DNA from: Microstegium vimineum
Lineage: Eukaryota > Streptophyta > Magnoliopsida > Poales > Poaceae
Assembly (NCBI GenBank): GCA_022036555.1
Contig: CM039119.1
Coordinates: forward strand, 9,548,001 to 9,612,000
DNA: 64,000 nt
Reading direction: 5' to 3'
The position numbers and the translations under genes were made by a program. Below the pieces are notes generated by a model. It did no database searches. It saw only the letters and a program-made list of their open reading frames with translations, and was not told where the DNA came from. Shown here one piece after another: positions 21,821 through 34,000 of this stretch (position 1 is its first letter; each line of letters starts with the position of its first letter).

Positions 21821-23455
21821 CGGACTTATTATCGTTTGACTGATCGTTTCTGCGACTGATAAGCCTAGCTGTTTTGTTGTGAGATAAAAACATTGTATCA
21901 TGACTAATAAGTCGGACTGATAAGCCAGACGAATAAATTAGTTAGTAATTATCTTAACTCAAAGTAGCTATAGAATAAGTTATTTATAGCCAGTTCCAAA
22001 ACAGTAGTTATGTATACCAAAATGCACCTTATTCACACATCACTAAAGTAAGATAGTGCGACTTATACAGTAGTAATAGTATGATTGGTGGACCAAGATC
22101 AATCGAATTAAGAATTTAAGACACTAACGACTCAATCGAATTAAGCATTTGTTTGGAATATTGAAGTATACTTGATGCCCCAGCTAGTCATACTGAGAAA
22201 ACAAAGATAGCTTAGTAGTTACTAGGGCGGTTCGCGCACTTCATCGCGCACAGGTGGATAACGGATAAACAGTGTGTGTGAACAGTAATGTGCAGTGAGA
22301 AGCCGTGGAGCAGCAGAACGCTACAGTGGCGTGATGCAACAATAGGAGGCGATGGCGCTGCGAGTGGGTGTGACATCGACGCGCTCACACGCAGGGGACA
22401 TGGGGGCAGCGCAGGATCTGTGAATAGTAAATGAACAGCATTTACCACGCGCACAAGACACGGGGTAGCGCAGGATTTATGAAGCGTCCTCCGAGGGCGA
22501 ATTCTTGGCCGGATATATATAAGTAAAATATTGCATCGGATCCACAAAGAAACAATTCTAGAAATGAAAAAACATGAGCATATCAAACCCCAACCAATTT
22601 TTTTAGGCACAAGACATGACAACAATAGAGTGGGTGATTGCTTCCCCAAACCAGGTCGTACTGCATGCTTTTTCTGCTTGGTCTCGTTCATGTGATGTGT
22701 TTGGTTCACCTCCTTGTACGTTTTGCCTGCTTCGTCTTATATATTTGCTCTCCTCCATCCCGCACGTCTTCATCTTCTCAATTCATACTTCCCTCGCGAT
22801 ACAGGACGACTTGATTCAGCCATGATGCAAGGGCCCATGTGTCAGACACACAAAACTATGATACATGCATGCAACCAAACACAAACTCGTCTCGTACTAG
22901 ACCAACAACAAAGACAACCAAACACGATCAGTCCTGCACAGCCAAACCATCCTGACTGAAAACTTGTTGTGCAACCAATCACACCCAGAGTGAATCGATT
23001 GAGTGTATCCGCAATATGAAATTAGATCATAATGCAGATAAAATGATAAAGGAAATTTGTGTCCATGACACCAGAAAATCTTGATTTTAGAAATCACTAC
23101 AATATGTTCCAAACTAAAAGGCCTCATCAACACATCAGTACACTAACCTAGTATGCCTCATAAAGTAGTAGCAGCCTGAATAAAACTGGGTCGACCAAGA
23201 TGCATCAAATCGAGACACTAATCGTTGGCTGCAACATATATAAGGAAACTTTTATTTGGAATGTATAGACGGAAACTTAACAGCCAAGCAATCTTCTTAA
23301 CAGCCCAGTTAGCCATACTGAGTAAACATTCTAGCTAGTTAGATTATTGGCTACAAGTGAAATCATTGCATCAGGTCCACAGATAAAGAATTCTAGAAAG
23401 AAAAAAAAGCATTAGCACATCGAACCCAAGCAATTTGTGGTAAGCATAAGATGCA
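21821..23455. other. Intergenic DNA with a diverged duplication
   Basis: No gene is recognised. Segments around 22090-22200 and 22515-22620 match 23190-23455 in order (ACACTAA..., CAGCTAGTCATACTGAG against CAGTTAGCCATACTGAG, ATTGCATC.GGTCCACA, AATTCTAGAAA). In the first copy about 300 bp of GC-richer sequence (22220-22515) interrupts the match. The second copy ends at the LINE. A shorter similar stretch (CAGATCCACAAACAAAGAAT) is at 27718. Confidence 0.55.
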
Positions 23456-23669
23456 GCTATTTTTTTCCGAAGGGCGGCAAAAAGCTTTTGCCGGATTTAT
23501 ATTAGACGAAAGAAAGAAAAAACAAAAGGACAGAATTTACAGATATACGCGACTCAACAAACTCCACTCGACACCACCTAGCCACTCTGCCAAAAAAGAC
23601 CCAAGAAAAAACCGAACTGAAACACCAGCTCTACCAAAGAAAGCAAGGAAAAAAGAGAAAGAGAAACTG

Positions 23670-24865
23670 CTAATGGTTGGCTCTTGCATTTGGTCTCATT
23701 GCCAACTGGAATTGATCAAAGTCTTCTTTGCACAAGAATGCCACCTCTCTTGGCTGTAGGCTTCGATTTTGAAAAGTCCTCCTATTCCTTTCTTTCCAGA
23801 GATTCCACCAGAAATAGATCATAATACCATCGAACCTCTTTCTGAGAGTTCTATCCACTTTTGCCCGACATCTACGCCAGTACTTGTGTAGCGAAACATT
23901 CGGTCCTACAATATCGATAACTGAAAGACCAAACCATAATTTCAAAAAATACCAAACTTGTTTGGCGAAGACACAGTCCTTGCATAGATGGATGGGTGTT
24001 TCCGGACTGGTTCCACATAATTTGCACAAGGGGTCATTTGGCCAATGACGTTTCATCATATTGTTGGCTGTGAGGATCTTTTTATGTAATAGGGTCCAGG
24101 CGAAAAATCTGCATTTATGTTCCGCCATCGCTTTCCAAATTGGCATGTTCCTGAGCTTACTGAAGATCCCTTCGAATTGAATGCGGTAAGCACTTTTGGT
24201 AGTGTATTCCCCATCGGCCGTCCATCGCGAGGTGATGTTGTCTTCCATATTCGTGATTAACTGGTCTGTTGAACCACTTCCCACAGTTTCACAAATTCAT
24301 GAATTTCATTCGGCTGTAGAATAGGGAGGATGTGTGCAATCCATTTGTTTCCCTGCAAAGCTTTTTCTACAGTAATGTTTTTCCATTTGGCCTTCTTGAA
24401 TAACTTTGGTGTGAAATTGTTAAGAGCTCTACCTTGTGCCCAAGTTGATTTCCAAAATAGTGCAGTTCTTCCATCTCCTAGCGTTACCACCGTAGAAGCT
24501 GCGAATAGGGCTCTGTCTCGGCTATCACATGGTAATTCCAATTCATTCCATGCTCTTTCTTTTTGCCGCCATTGGAACCAAAGCCAGCGGAGTCGCAGGG
24601 CTCTAGAAAACCGTTCAAGGTCCAATATCCCTAGACCGCCTTTGATTTTAGGTAGACATATTGTTCGCCAATTGACAAGAGAGTGGCCCCCCAGACCTTG
24701 TCTGGAGTCTCGCCCTTCCAGAGGAAACTTCGCCTTATACTGTCTATTTTTTTGATTAGCCATTTCTGTTCCGGGAATATTGTCATGTGGTATATTGGCT
24801 GACTTGATAGCACTGTTTTGACAAGTGTTTCCCTCCCTGCCGTCGATAGGAATTTGCCTTTCCAT
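23670..24865 (-). pseudogene. LINE C-terminal region with zinc-binding RT tail
   Basis: Downstream of RT, 24257-24865 reads WRTICLPKIKGGLGILDLERFSRALRLRWLWF, a hallmark of plant L1 ORF2. A frame change leads to 23670-24284 with the zf-RVT domain: PIWKAMAEHKCRFFAWTLLHKKILTANNM, then CKLCGTSPETPIHLCKDC. The Cys/His pattern is complete. The protein ends about 200 bp before the A tail. Confidence 0.82.
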
Positions 24866-26193
24866 CCGGGCAGCCGTGCCCCTATTTTATCGATCAACTG
24901 TTGAACCTCTATCTTTCTGAGTTTCCTGACATGGATGGGAAGACCGAGGTATTTGCCAGGGAATTTTTCGATTTTTCCAGGGAAATTTTGGAGTAGCTGA
25001 GTGACAATGGTACCATCCAACCTGATGGGGAAGATTTCCGTTTTGGCGATATTTATCTTGAGGCCCGAGCATTCCCCAAAGAAGTTTAAGATGTTGTGTA
25101 AGTGCTCTATTTCGGTGCTACTTGGGGACGCAAAGATTGCCGCATCGTCTGCGTAAAGAGAACAACATGGTTGTGCCGACTTTGGAAGCACTGGGTTTAA
25201 GATACCCCTATGTGCTGCTACCTCGATAATGCGTTGCAATGGGTCGATTGCTAGGATGAACAACAGGGGGGATAGCGGATCACCCTGCCGGAGACCCCTC
25301 TCTTGTTTAATCTCTTCTGTTGGCTGTCCATTTTTTTCGAGATCCTTGATGCCGTTCCCAGCAATGTTGCTATCCAGTCCCTCCACTTCATGCTAAAGCC
25401 CAAATTTTCTAGTACTTTCAGGAGAAAGCTCCATCCTATTGAATCAAATGCCTTTAATATGTCTAATTTTATGAAAAAAGCCGGTTTCTTTTTCTTATGT
25501 AGAGTCTAGATGACCCTTTGTGCATAGAGAAAGTTGTCATGGATACATCTTTTTTTTATGAAGGCATTCTGGGCATTGGAGACCAGCTTTATGCGGTGCC
25601 AATCTGGTTGCAAGTATTTTCGTGAATATTTTCACAACACTGTTGATAAGACTTATAGGCCTGAAATCCGACAGGTTGTCTGCATCCTGTTTTTTGGGTA
25701 ACAAGACGATATTTGCAGTATTGACCAGATTCAATCTCGAAGTTTGGTGATTGAAGAAACTCATTATTGCTTGTAACAGGTCCTCTTTGATTATGGGCCA
25801 ACACCTTTTAAAAAATCCGCCAATGTAACCATCAGGGCCGGGTGCCTTCTCAGACGGCATCCCCTTTACTACTGCCTCTAATTCTTGTTCGGTAAAGGGA
25901 GCGTCGAGGTCGTCCAGAACGTGGTGTTCGTATCCAAGCTCATCCCAATTTAGAGCTCTTGATCTGATACTCGGGGTACCCATAATATTAGAGAAGTGGT
26001 TGAAAGCCAGATTAATTTTGTGTTCCTGAGTGATGGCCACGCCGGACTGTCCACTGAGCTTGGCAATGAACGAATTCTTTTTCCTCCTGTTAGCATGTAG
26101 CTGGAAATAACGTGTATTGGAATCCCCTTTCCTGATCCAGGTTAATCTTGAATGTTGTTCGAGCACGGGATTTTTGCACTGTCGCAATCCCAT
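24631..26193 (-). pseudogene. LINE reverse transcriptase, frameshifted
   Basis: The N-terminal part (25537-26193) reads TWIRKGDSNTRYFQLHANRRKKN, AVVKGMPSEKAPGPDGYIGGFFK and FRPISLINSVVKIFTKILATRL. Frame breaks and a stop lie around 25390-25540. The palm then continues at 24631-25386 with QGDPLSPLLFILAIDPLQ and LYADDAAIFA, so the YxDD catalytic motif is intact. It ends with the thumb region (KYLGLPIHVRKLRK, LPGWKGKFLSTAGRETL). At least two lesions make it inactive. Confidence 0.88.
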
Positions 26194-27217
26194 TGGCTTT
26201 GTTTTTTAGGTAATTTTTGAAGACTAATTCATCCTGTGTTAACATTCTTTCTTCTTGTGCCCTTTCCATATTTGCCAGCGTTATTGTGATAATGGCCCAG
26301 CTTAATTTCCAGCCACCAAGTGATTTACGCCTCCATAATCTCAGAGCTTTGGCCGTTAGCAACAATTTAACATGAAGCCGAAGAATGGCGTCTTGGGTGT
26401 TCACAGGTTTACTCCAGGACTCCTTTATGATGTCAAGGAATCCGGGCATCTCTAGCCAATACGACTCAAATCTAAAACCTCTGTAGAAGTCGAAACTGAC
26501 GTCGCCTTGTAGAAACAGTGCGTTGTGATCTGATCCAAGCGAGGCCAACGCTTGGAGATCAGTTCGTGGGAATATTTCTAGCCATTCAGCTGAAGCGAAA
26601 ATATGGTCTATTCTTGTCATAGTAGGTGATTGTTGGTCATTGCTCCATGTGTATTTTTTACCCCTGAGGTCAATCCTAGCAAGTTCCAAATCATCAATAG
26701 TGTTCCTAAATCTGTTGATCATTGGTATATTAAGTCGAGAGTTGTTCTTTTCTTGTGCACTAAGGATTAGATTAAAATCCCCGAGCAACAGCCAAGTCGG
26801 GAGAACCTGCAAGCGCAACTGTAGAATTTCCTGAAGGAACAGAATTTTATCCGCATCACTTTGTGGACCATATACCCCTGTTATGGTCCATTGTTTGTTT
26901 TCAGCTAACATAGTGATTTTTGCTGAAACTGTATTCTCAGTCAGATGCTGATCACCTAAAGTGAAGAAACGTTCTGATGCCGCAATGAGGATACCTCCAC
27001 TTGCTCCCACTGATGGCAAAATAGCCACATTGCTTGCCATCACTGCCCCGACCGTATCGACTAAAAGGCTACGAGTCCAATCGCAGATCTTTGTTTCCTG
27101 GAGGCACACAATAGTAGCCCCGGTTGCGATGATCTGATTTCGAACAGAAGTACGTTTTGTTCCCTCATTTAAGCCTCGAACATTCCAGCTCAGTATATTG
27201 CAATTTTTAGCCGACAT
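26090..27217 (-). pseudogene. LINE endonuclease domain
   Basis: An apurinic-type endonuclease/exonuclease/phosphatase domain. It starts MSAKNCNILSWNVRGLNEG and contains IVCLQETKI (catalytic Glu), GVYGPQSDADK, WLLLGDFNLIL, TWSNDQQSPTMTRIDHIF and LGSDHNALFL (the SDH motif). All expected catalytic motifs are readable, so this part is well preserved. It would nick target DNA for target-primed reverse transcription. The frame breaks near 26100-26190 before the RT region. Confidence 0.88.
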
Positions 27218-27236
27218 TAATATATCTTGCGACTAT

Positions 27237-28033
27237 TTGAACACAGAACTACCCATTTTGTTGGAAATAAGTCTGCCAGCAGTGATAAATCAGCAACGGT
27301 GCATATCTGATAACCACCTTGGTTTCTAACAGTGACATGATTAGAAAGTTGGGATCACCTTGGGAGGAGACCGAAGGCAACAGAGCCAGCAGGTCAAGAC
27401 ATGCTCCCAAGGTTCTTAGCCGAAGGCTCGCAGGCCAGCAGGCAGGTCGCTGAATCGTAGCGTAACCAAGTTCGAAGTTCGACAGGTGCATACAGACACC
27501 AAAGAGACCACGCAGGGTCCGACTAGACAAGCTAAAATGTGACCGATACAATGGGCTCCCAGCCCCAACTGCAGCCCTTACCCTGGCTGACATTAATCAA
27601 TTGACTATGAACGAAGTATTCCAAACGAGTTATCAATGTGAATTTGGAGCCCCCAGCATCATGATTCATGACAAAACAAAAAACTGAGCTGGTAAGGCGA
27701 ATGTTACTGGCTACATACCAGATCCACAAACAAAGAATATATACCAGATCTTAGTTGTGTTTCTTTTTCGAAAAACCCAAAAAAAAAAATCACTGGAACT
27801 GCCCAAATTCGATGAATATTTTAAAGAAGAAAAAACAAACCACAACTAAAAAACATTACCAGCATTCATGCAAAACATTGTCACAACAGCAATCAATACC
27901 AGTTCACCACAGATACTAAAAGTTGCATCACCACAGTTAAGTTCATACACCAACAAGGCCTCTCGCATACTACTTCAGCCTGAAGCCAAGCACCATGCAA
28001 CACCAGAGGCAAACAGCAGCTCGCGCCGGGTGA
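27237..28033. other. Argonaute 3' flank and probable 3' UTR
   Basis: No independent gene is supported. Part of this stretch must hold the 3' UTR of the minus-strand Argonaute gene, but I cannot point to one clear polyadenylation signal. An open frame at 27249-27593 on the minus strand has no recognisable domain and may belong to the LINE leader. Confidence 0.45.
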
Positions 28034-31000
28034 TCAGCAAAAGAACATCACTTCCTTCACATTCTCCTTGATCTCGGGGAGCCTGCGGAACGCAGGTGGA
28101 CCGCCGGCGGCTGCAGCGGCACCACCACTGACAACTGAGGTTCCATCATTGCCATCTTGCTCGTCGTAGTACCTCGCGCGGAATGCTGCCAGGTGAGCGT
28201 AGTAGGCTGGTGGAACTGCATGGAGAAGGATCAGAATAAATATTCCAGTGCTAAACAAGGAACTCCAAGATCATCAATCTGACAGAAATAAAGAAAGAAA
28301 CAGGAAAAGAAAACTAATCTCCCCAAGTAATGAAGCAGCAATACTTGGCCAAACACACAAACAGATTGGTGAGGCTACTCGACTTACCAACTGAGACAGC
28401 GCGCGTGCAGCGTGCGTATCTGCATTTGCAAAACAAAAACAAAAGCAGTTTGAGTTCAGATGTCAACAAATAGTGGGATGGGGAACAATTGGAGTAGTAG
28501 TCAATGGGAGCCGGGTCAAGCTTACGTATAGCATAGGTTGTTTGTGAGCATCTGCAGCGCATCAGCCGAGAAACGGTTCTCATCATACAGGACGTGATAG
28601 TGCGTTGGCCTGCTTGTTCCCTGAAGAAATGAATTTACATTCAGAATGACAAATGTTACACAATGAAAAAGCCCGCGGCCAGAGTGTCTGACACACAAGG
28701 TGTCAGGTGGCTGACACACAAGGTGTCAAGTGACTGACATATACCTGAATTCCAGCATGGCTACAAAGGTAGAAATCAAACTCGCTGGGATGACAAATGG
28801 TGGTGTCAACCACAGTTCCTGTGGAAAAAGAAGTCATACATCACAATTAACATGTATGTGCTAAAAATAATATCATGATTATGTTAGAAGCGGAGATCTC
28901 CCTAAGATATAGTGTAGCTAGTGTGGTGGTTGTATTTTAAGCCAACCAGGGTCCAATTGTCACTGACTAATGCTGATGCTAAGGTGGATGTTTCTTCTTT
29001 CTGTTTACTTTTTTAATTTTACAAGTTGTATATAAACAAGGATGAAGATCATGGAACTAACCAGGAAGAATGTTTCCGCTTCTGTCAGTAAGATCTCTCC
29101 TTCCATGAACTTCAGCGAAAAGCCTTGTATGGTGCCTTTTCTGTACCACCACAAATGTCACGCGGGGGAGATACCCATCTTCCATAGAGGCACAGGCCCT
29201 CCTGATTGCGTCCATTTCGTAGAGCAAAACGTGGCTGAATTGTCCCTCACTTACACCATCCCTAAATAAACAAAACTTGTATTGCAAGTCATGAAGGCTT
29301 CATCAAAGAGTTATGTAAATAAGTCAAGCACATACCTGTAAAATATAATCCTTTGGGGCTTTTGTCTAGTCCTCTTAAAGAATGAAGTCAGCAACTCCCT
29401 GCACAGCATAATTCAGCTGTACGTTAGTTTCAAACTGTCACCTCTTTCATTAAACAGTTCTCATGAACAAAAAGTATACAAGTTACCTTATCATTCCACC
29501 TTTCACTAAAGTGACCTTCTCTGGATCTGTACGAGTCCAGAAGAGATTTTGTATAATCTCTTCCCTATGTGCTTGCGCCGAGACGAGTGCTTTATATGCT
29601 GTCACTTGTGGCCAGTCCATGGATGCGACTACCTGCAAAAAGTTTATACCATCTATTCTATTACTTCGATTCGCAACATTTCCATTTGGAGTAAATGCTC
29701 AAATGCGGAGTGAAAAAAATCTTTTAAATTACTATAGCATTTGAATGAAACAATTGTTAGCACAGAACAAGAAACTGACAGCTGCAATAGAAGCCGAGGA
29801 ATCTTCTCCTGCTGTAGGATGGGTAACATCAGCACCAAAGATGATTGTTGGCACATCTGAGACAAAAGGTATTCCATTGGGCACACAGGCTCTCTCAAGC
29901 ACTGTATTGCGCCCTCCAACCTGATAAAAGGCAGAATAAATTTCAATTTCCATAACAGCTGAACCACACAAGAGAGAAGGAAGCAGTAGACAGCACTGAC
30001 CTTCACATTTATTTTAAGGGAGACATTTTCAAAATACTGCTTGTTTTTTCTCTTCGTTGGACTGATGCACTGAGATACTATACCAAGGTCAGTCTCGCAT
30101 ATCCTCTTAATTTTCCCTACAAAATTGCTCAACAATGAGTTTACTATGAAAATCGGATTTTCAATGCGGAATATAAAACATCTCTCTATAGCACCCGTGC
30201 TAAGTACTCTAAAGAAATCATTCGTTTATTTCCAGATGCTTTGGTAAGCACAGGTGCCGCTGGAAAAGTGCACTGCACATTTGCACACACATACAATGGG
30301 AATAACATGCCTTGTGTATGCTACACATGATAATTTTCCATATGTGTGTGCTAAAACAAAATCAATATAACTTGCTACCGGTTAACTTTTCCCATAGAAA
30401 TGTGTAAGAAAGTTTCCATATCAACATGCACGTAGATTTATTTTCACAAAAATTATAAGTTGCACAGTTTTTTCAAAGATGCACGTACCATATTGACCAG
30501 AAACATCTGGAAGAATCACAATAAGCAGCTGCAAATTCGGAGCCCTAATGTGAACATCCCTTAAAGCAGCTTCTATATGGTTGGGTGAGGCTGACCGAAC
30601 TTCTGTCACTGGCATTGGATTGAATTGCTGAAATATCATTGACATCAGATTCAGCATCCCGTGGCTGATGATTACGTTAACAACTATAATAGTATCCAGA
30701 AGCATATGCACGATTTACCATGCCAATGGAATTGCACATCTGAGCCAAGTCCTCGCATATTCTGTTGACTTCTTGAAGCATAATCCGCGAAAAGCTCAAA
30801 CAAGTCCATCTGTCAACGGTTCCACCATTGACCATTTTCTGGAAACAAAAAATGAGAACCTCAGCAGGAAGACTGCTCCAAATCCAACAATAACCAACTC
30901 TAGGAACCACCAAATATCTTGTTCACACTTTTAGGTACTTATCAATATAAAATGAAAATTATCTTGCAAGCAAAAAATCAGATCAAGAAATTTAACTAGC

Positions 31001-34000
31001 CAACATATAGAATCACCTTGTTAATCATATTCCATTGCCCCAAGCTTGGTGCAACGGTTTTCTCCTTTCCAGATTCATGGTATTTAAGCTGAAAAAAGTT
31101 TAAATATAGGTCATTCTTGGAATTAATTATAGAAAAAATAAAATACAAATCAAATTGAGAATGCTGCATAACAGATACCATAGGTACAGGCAGAACACGA
31201 GCATTCACATTAGCCATCTGGTTGGCCACAGTGATCCCAAACACCTGTGCCATCCTATCAGCTGAGTAGTTGTTGTGGCGAACCATCTATACAACATAAC
31301 CAAACAAAAGATCAGATGTAAGAAAAAATTATTAAATTTCAAAAGAAAAACATTCAGTAGAAAAAGTTACACATTTAAATGTGTAGGACACTCGCCAATC
31401 GAAAAAGCAGTGTCAAAGCCAAAGTTATCTTGGCCAATACCTGAATAATGCTCTGCTCCCTCTCCTGAGGACGTTTACAGGTTACCTTCAGTATGTTGGC
31501 CACCTGTGTATCGCTGAGCTTCCTAGGGTACCTCTGACCTTCAATGATTTGGCACACCTGCAAAAACATTATGCATATAACTATTGCATGGTGCACCAGG
31601 TGCTGTGTAGAAATCACAAAGATGCAAATATTACCTCCATTGGTAAATATATCGGCTTAGATTCATTGCCGGACAGCAGGCAGGGCCAAGAAGTGTAGCG
31701 CAACTGGTAATTGTACCGTTGTCGAAAGTACTGGACAACAGTCAACTGAGGGCCTTCGTTACAAGAAAAGCTGAAGACAAGAAATGGAAATGAATAAGTT
31801 CGTTTGGTACTAGACCAAATAATCAAGGAGGGAAGAGATATGAACAGATGGGGTACCTCAGATGAGCCAATGGAACAGGAGTAATCCCAGTTATCTTGTA
31901 GATGCTTCTTTTTCCCTGCTGGTGTGTAGTCTCAACACGAACTCCACGCAGGGCTTTCTTAATCTGAAAATATGTAGATAGACACAGATCAATCGGTTAC
32001 TGTAGCTAAATTGCATGTGATAACTTTTGTTGACAAATGCTACCTTCAAACGATCCCTGTCTGACAAAGGTTGGGCAGGGTTTCTCAGCCCAAAACAATC
32101 ACCAACAAATTTTACCACAGGGATAGATTGGTAAAATGAAGTTGAGCATATATCTGAACAACAGAAGTGAGCACAAGAGGTTAAAAACGCAAATGTATGC
32201 ACATGGACATTCAACACATAAAAAAAGGCCCCGTCTATATTATACTAAAAGTAAGGCCTCATTTGGCACGGGTCCAAATGGCTCCGGCTCCTTGCTACAA
32301 TGCGCTGAGGAGCCAAATCCAGTGAAGCCAAAATTAGTGGTTAAACCGTCCACAGCTCTACAAATGAGTCCTAAGAGTTTTGGGGTAAATTTTCAACTTT
32401 CAGAAATGCATGCCACACAAATGGTTGATCGTGCCATTCATATTTATGTGCCAGCTGAACTTGAGATGCAAACTCTAGTGGCATACACATAAATATCGAA
32501 CCAACAATGGCACACCAGCAAAATAGCAACTTGTGTGTCTTACACACAAAATTCCCCATCTAAAATTTTGGTACAATGTTGAGATTTCCATGATTGTGTG
32601 TTGCTTACAACCCTCAATGTTAGTCTCAATCGAAATCGACATGTTTATTTTTTTGGATAAGATCATTTACCAATATTCAATGAGAGGCCCGTTTGAGTTG
32701 GGCGCAAGCTCTGGTAATAACCTCTCCAGCACTCTAGCCCACCGCCAATGTCCTTGGCATCACCAAACTCCTTGGAGAAGAAGGAGCGAGAAAGAGTGAC
32801 ATAACTGCATAACGAAAGGAAATTAGTAGAGCACATGATAAGCAGCTCAACAAAAAAAGGATACTGCAGAGATAAGAAACAGTGAAGAAATGGAACTCAT
32901 ATCCTACTTGAGAGAAGGCGACTCTCTCAGGACAACATCCAGTGCTTGAATTGTGTCATATGGCGCGTCCCTTTGCTGACGATTGATGAATTGCGTAAGA
33001 TGGTACATGTTTGGCCGTGCCGCATATCGGATTGTCACCTTGTACTCGCTGAAATTTCAGCAATTAAAATAACAGGATGCAAAATTCATCAGTAAGCAGC
33101 TGCAAAGTCACATGAGAGTACTGCACAGGAGTGGTACTTACACTTCTCGGCGCCCCAACTTGACAACAAACTCCATTGATTTGAATGGCAGCTCGCCTGC
33201 AGTGTACAGGCTCTTGCTTCCATCATAGGCAGGTATCTTTCGGGCGAGGGATGTAGCACCATGCACCTTGACAAGCTCTGACAGAACCACCCTGTTGGTT
33301 CTTCTTGCTTTGGGCTCAGGACTGATTAAAACCTGATATGTGTATGGGTCGAGTCAAATATGTACGGAGCACACAAAAAACTACCTTCCAATCAGACATT
33401 AAGAGATAAACATCAAATATTTCTTGCATACATAATAGTATGAAACATTCACATATTTCAGGAAACAAAAACCCAGGATAAAATCGAGCAAGATGACAAA
33501 CAAATGGATATCTATATATCAATGACTGTGCTACTGATCATGTATGCAGGTTTCAAGCATGTTCAAGTTGTCTGGTAAATAAATTCAGAATCGCAAACTG
33601 TCATCCACTAGTCCCCATGTTTGTTCTTCTTTGTGTTTGATAAACACGCTGAAATTCACCCATGGTTGCTGGACGCATGTGTCTGTCACACACCACCACA
33701 AGGCACAAGTCCACAACAAAAAGCCTGTGGCTACGCCCAACCTCTCATAGAAAACCGCTACCAAGAAACACAAAGAACCCTCCCCAGGACAAGGAAAACG
33801 AAATCATTACGAATCCACCAACAGTACTCAAAGACCTTGCCTAAACTGTTTATCATTGGTAAAGCAATAATGAACTGGTCACTGCCGGTTCCCTCATCAG
33901 AAAGTGGTGAAAAGCAACAAAGCTTCCTCAATCCTCTCACACGCATACTGAACAAGAACTCAAGAAGACATGAGACCGGGGACCCCCTCCTAACCTCCTT

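Larger units (their letters stand above)
23459..27236 (-). mobile_element. L1-type LINE, 5' truncated and decayed
   Basis: The minus strand carries endonuclease, RT and a zinc-finger C-terminal region in L1 order, ending in a short A tail (T7 on the plus strand at about 23460-23466). No ORF1 with a zinc knuckle is found upstream of the endonuclease, so the 5' end is missing or lies undetected before about 27600. I could not find a convincing target duplication. It lies about 800 bp downstream of the Argonaute stop codon, in the same orientation. Confidence 0.85.

Noticed and set aside
23459..27720. Target-site duplication for the LINE
   Set aside because: I looked for a repeat of the bases before the T-run (ATAAGATGCAG) near 27.2-27.7 kb and found none.
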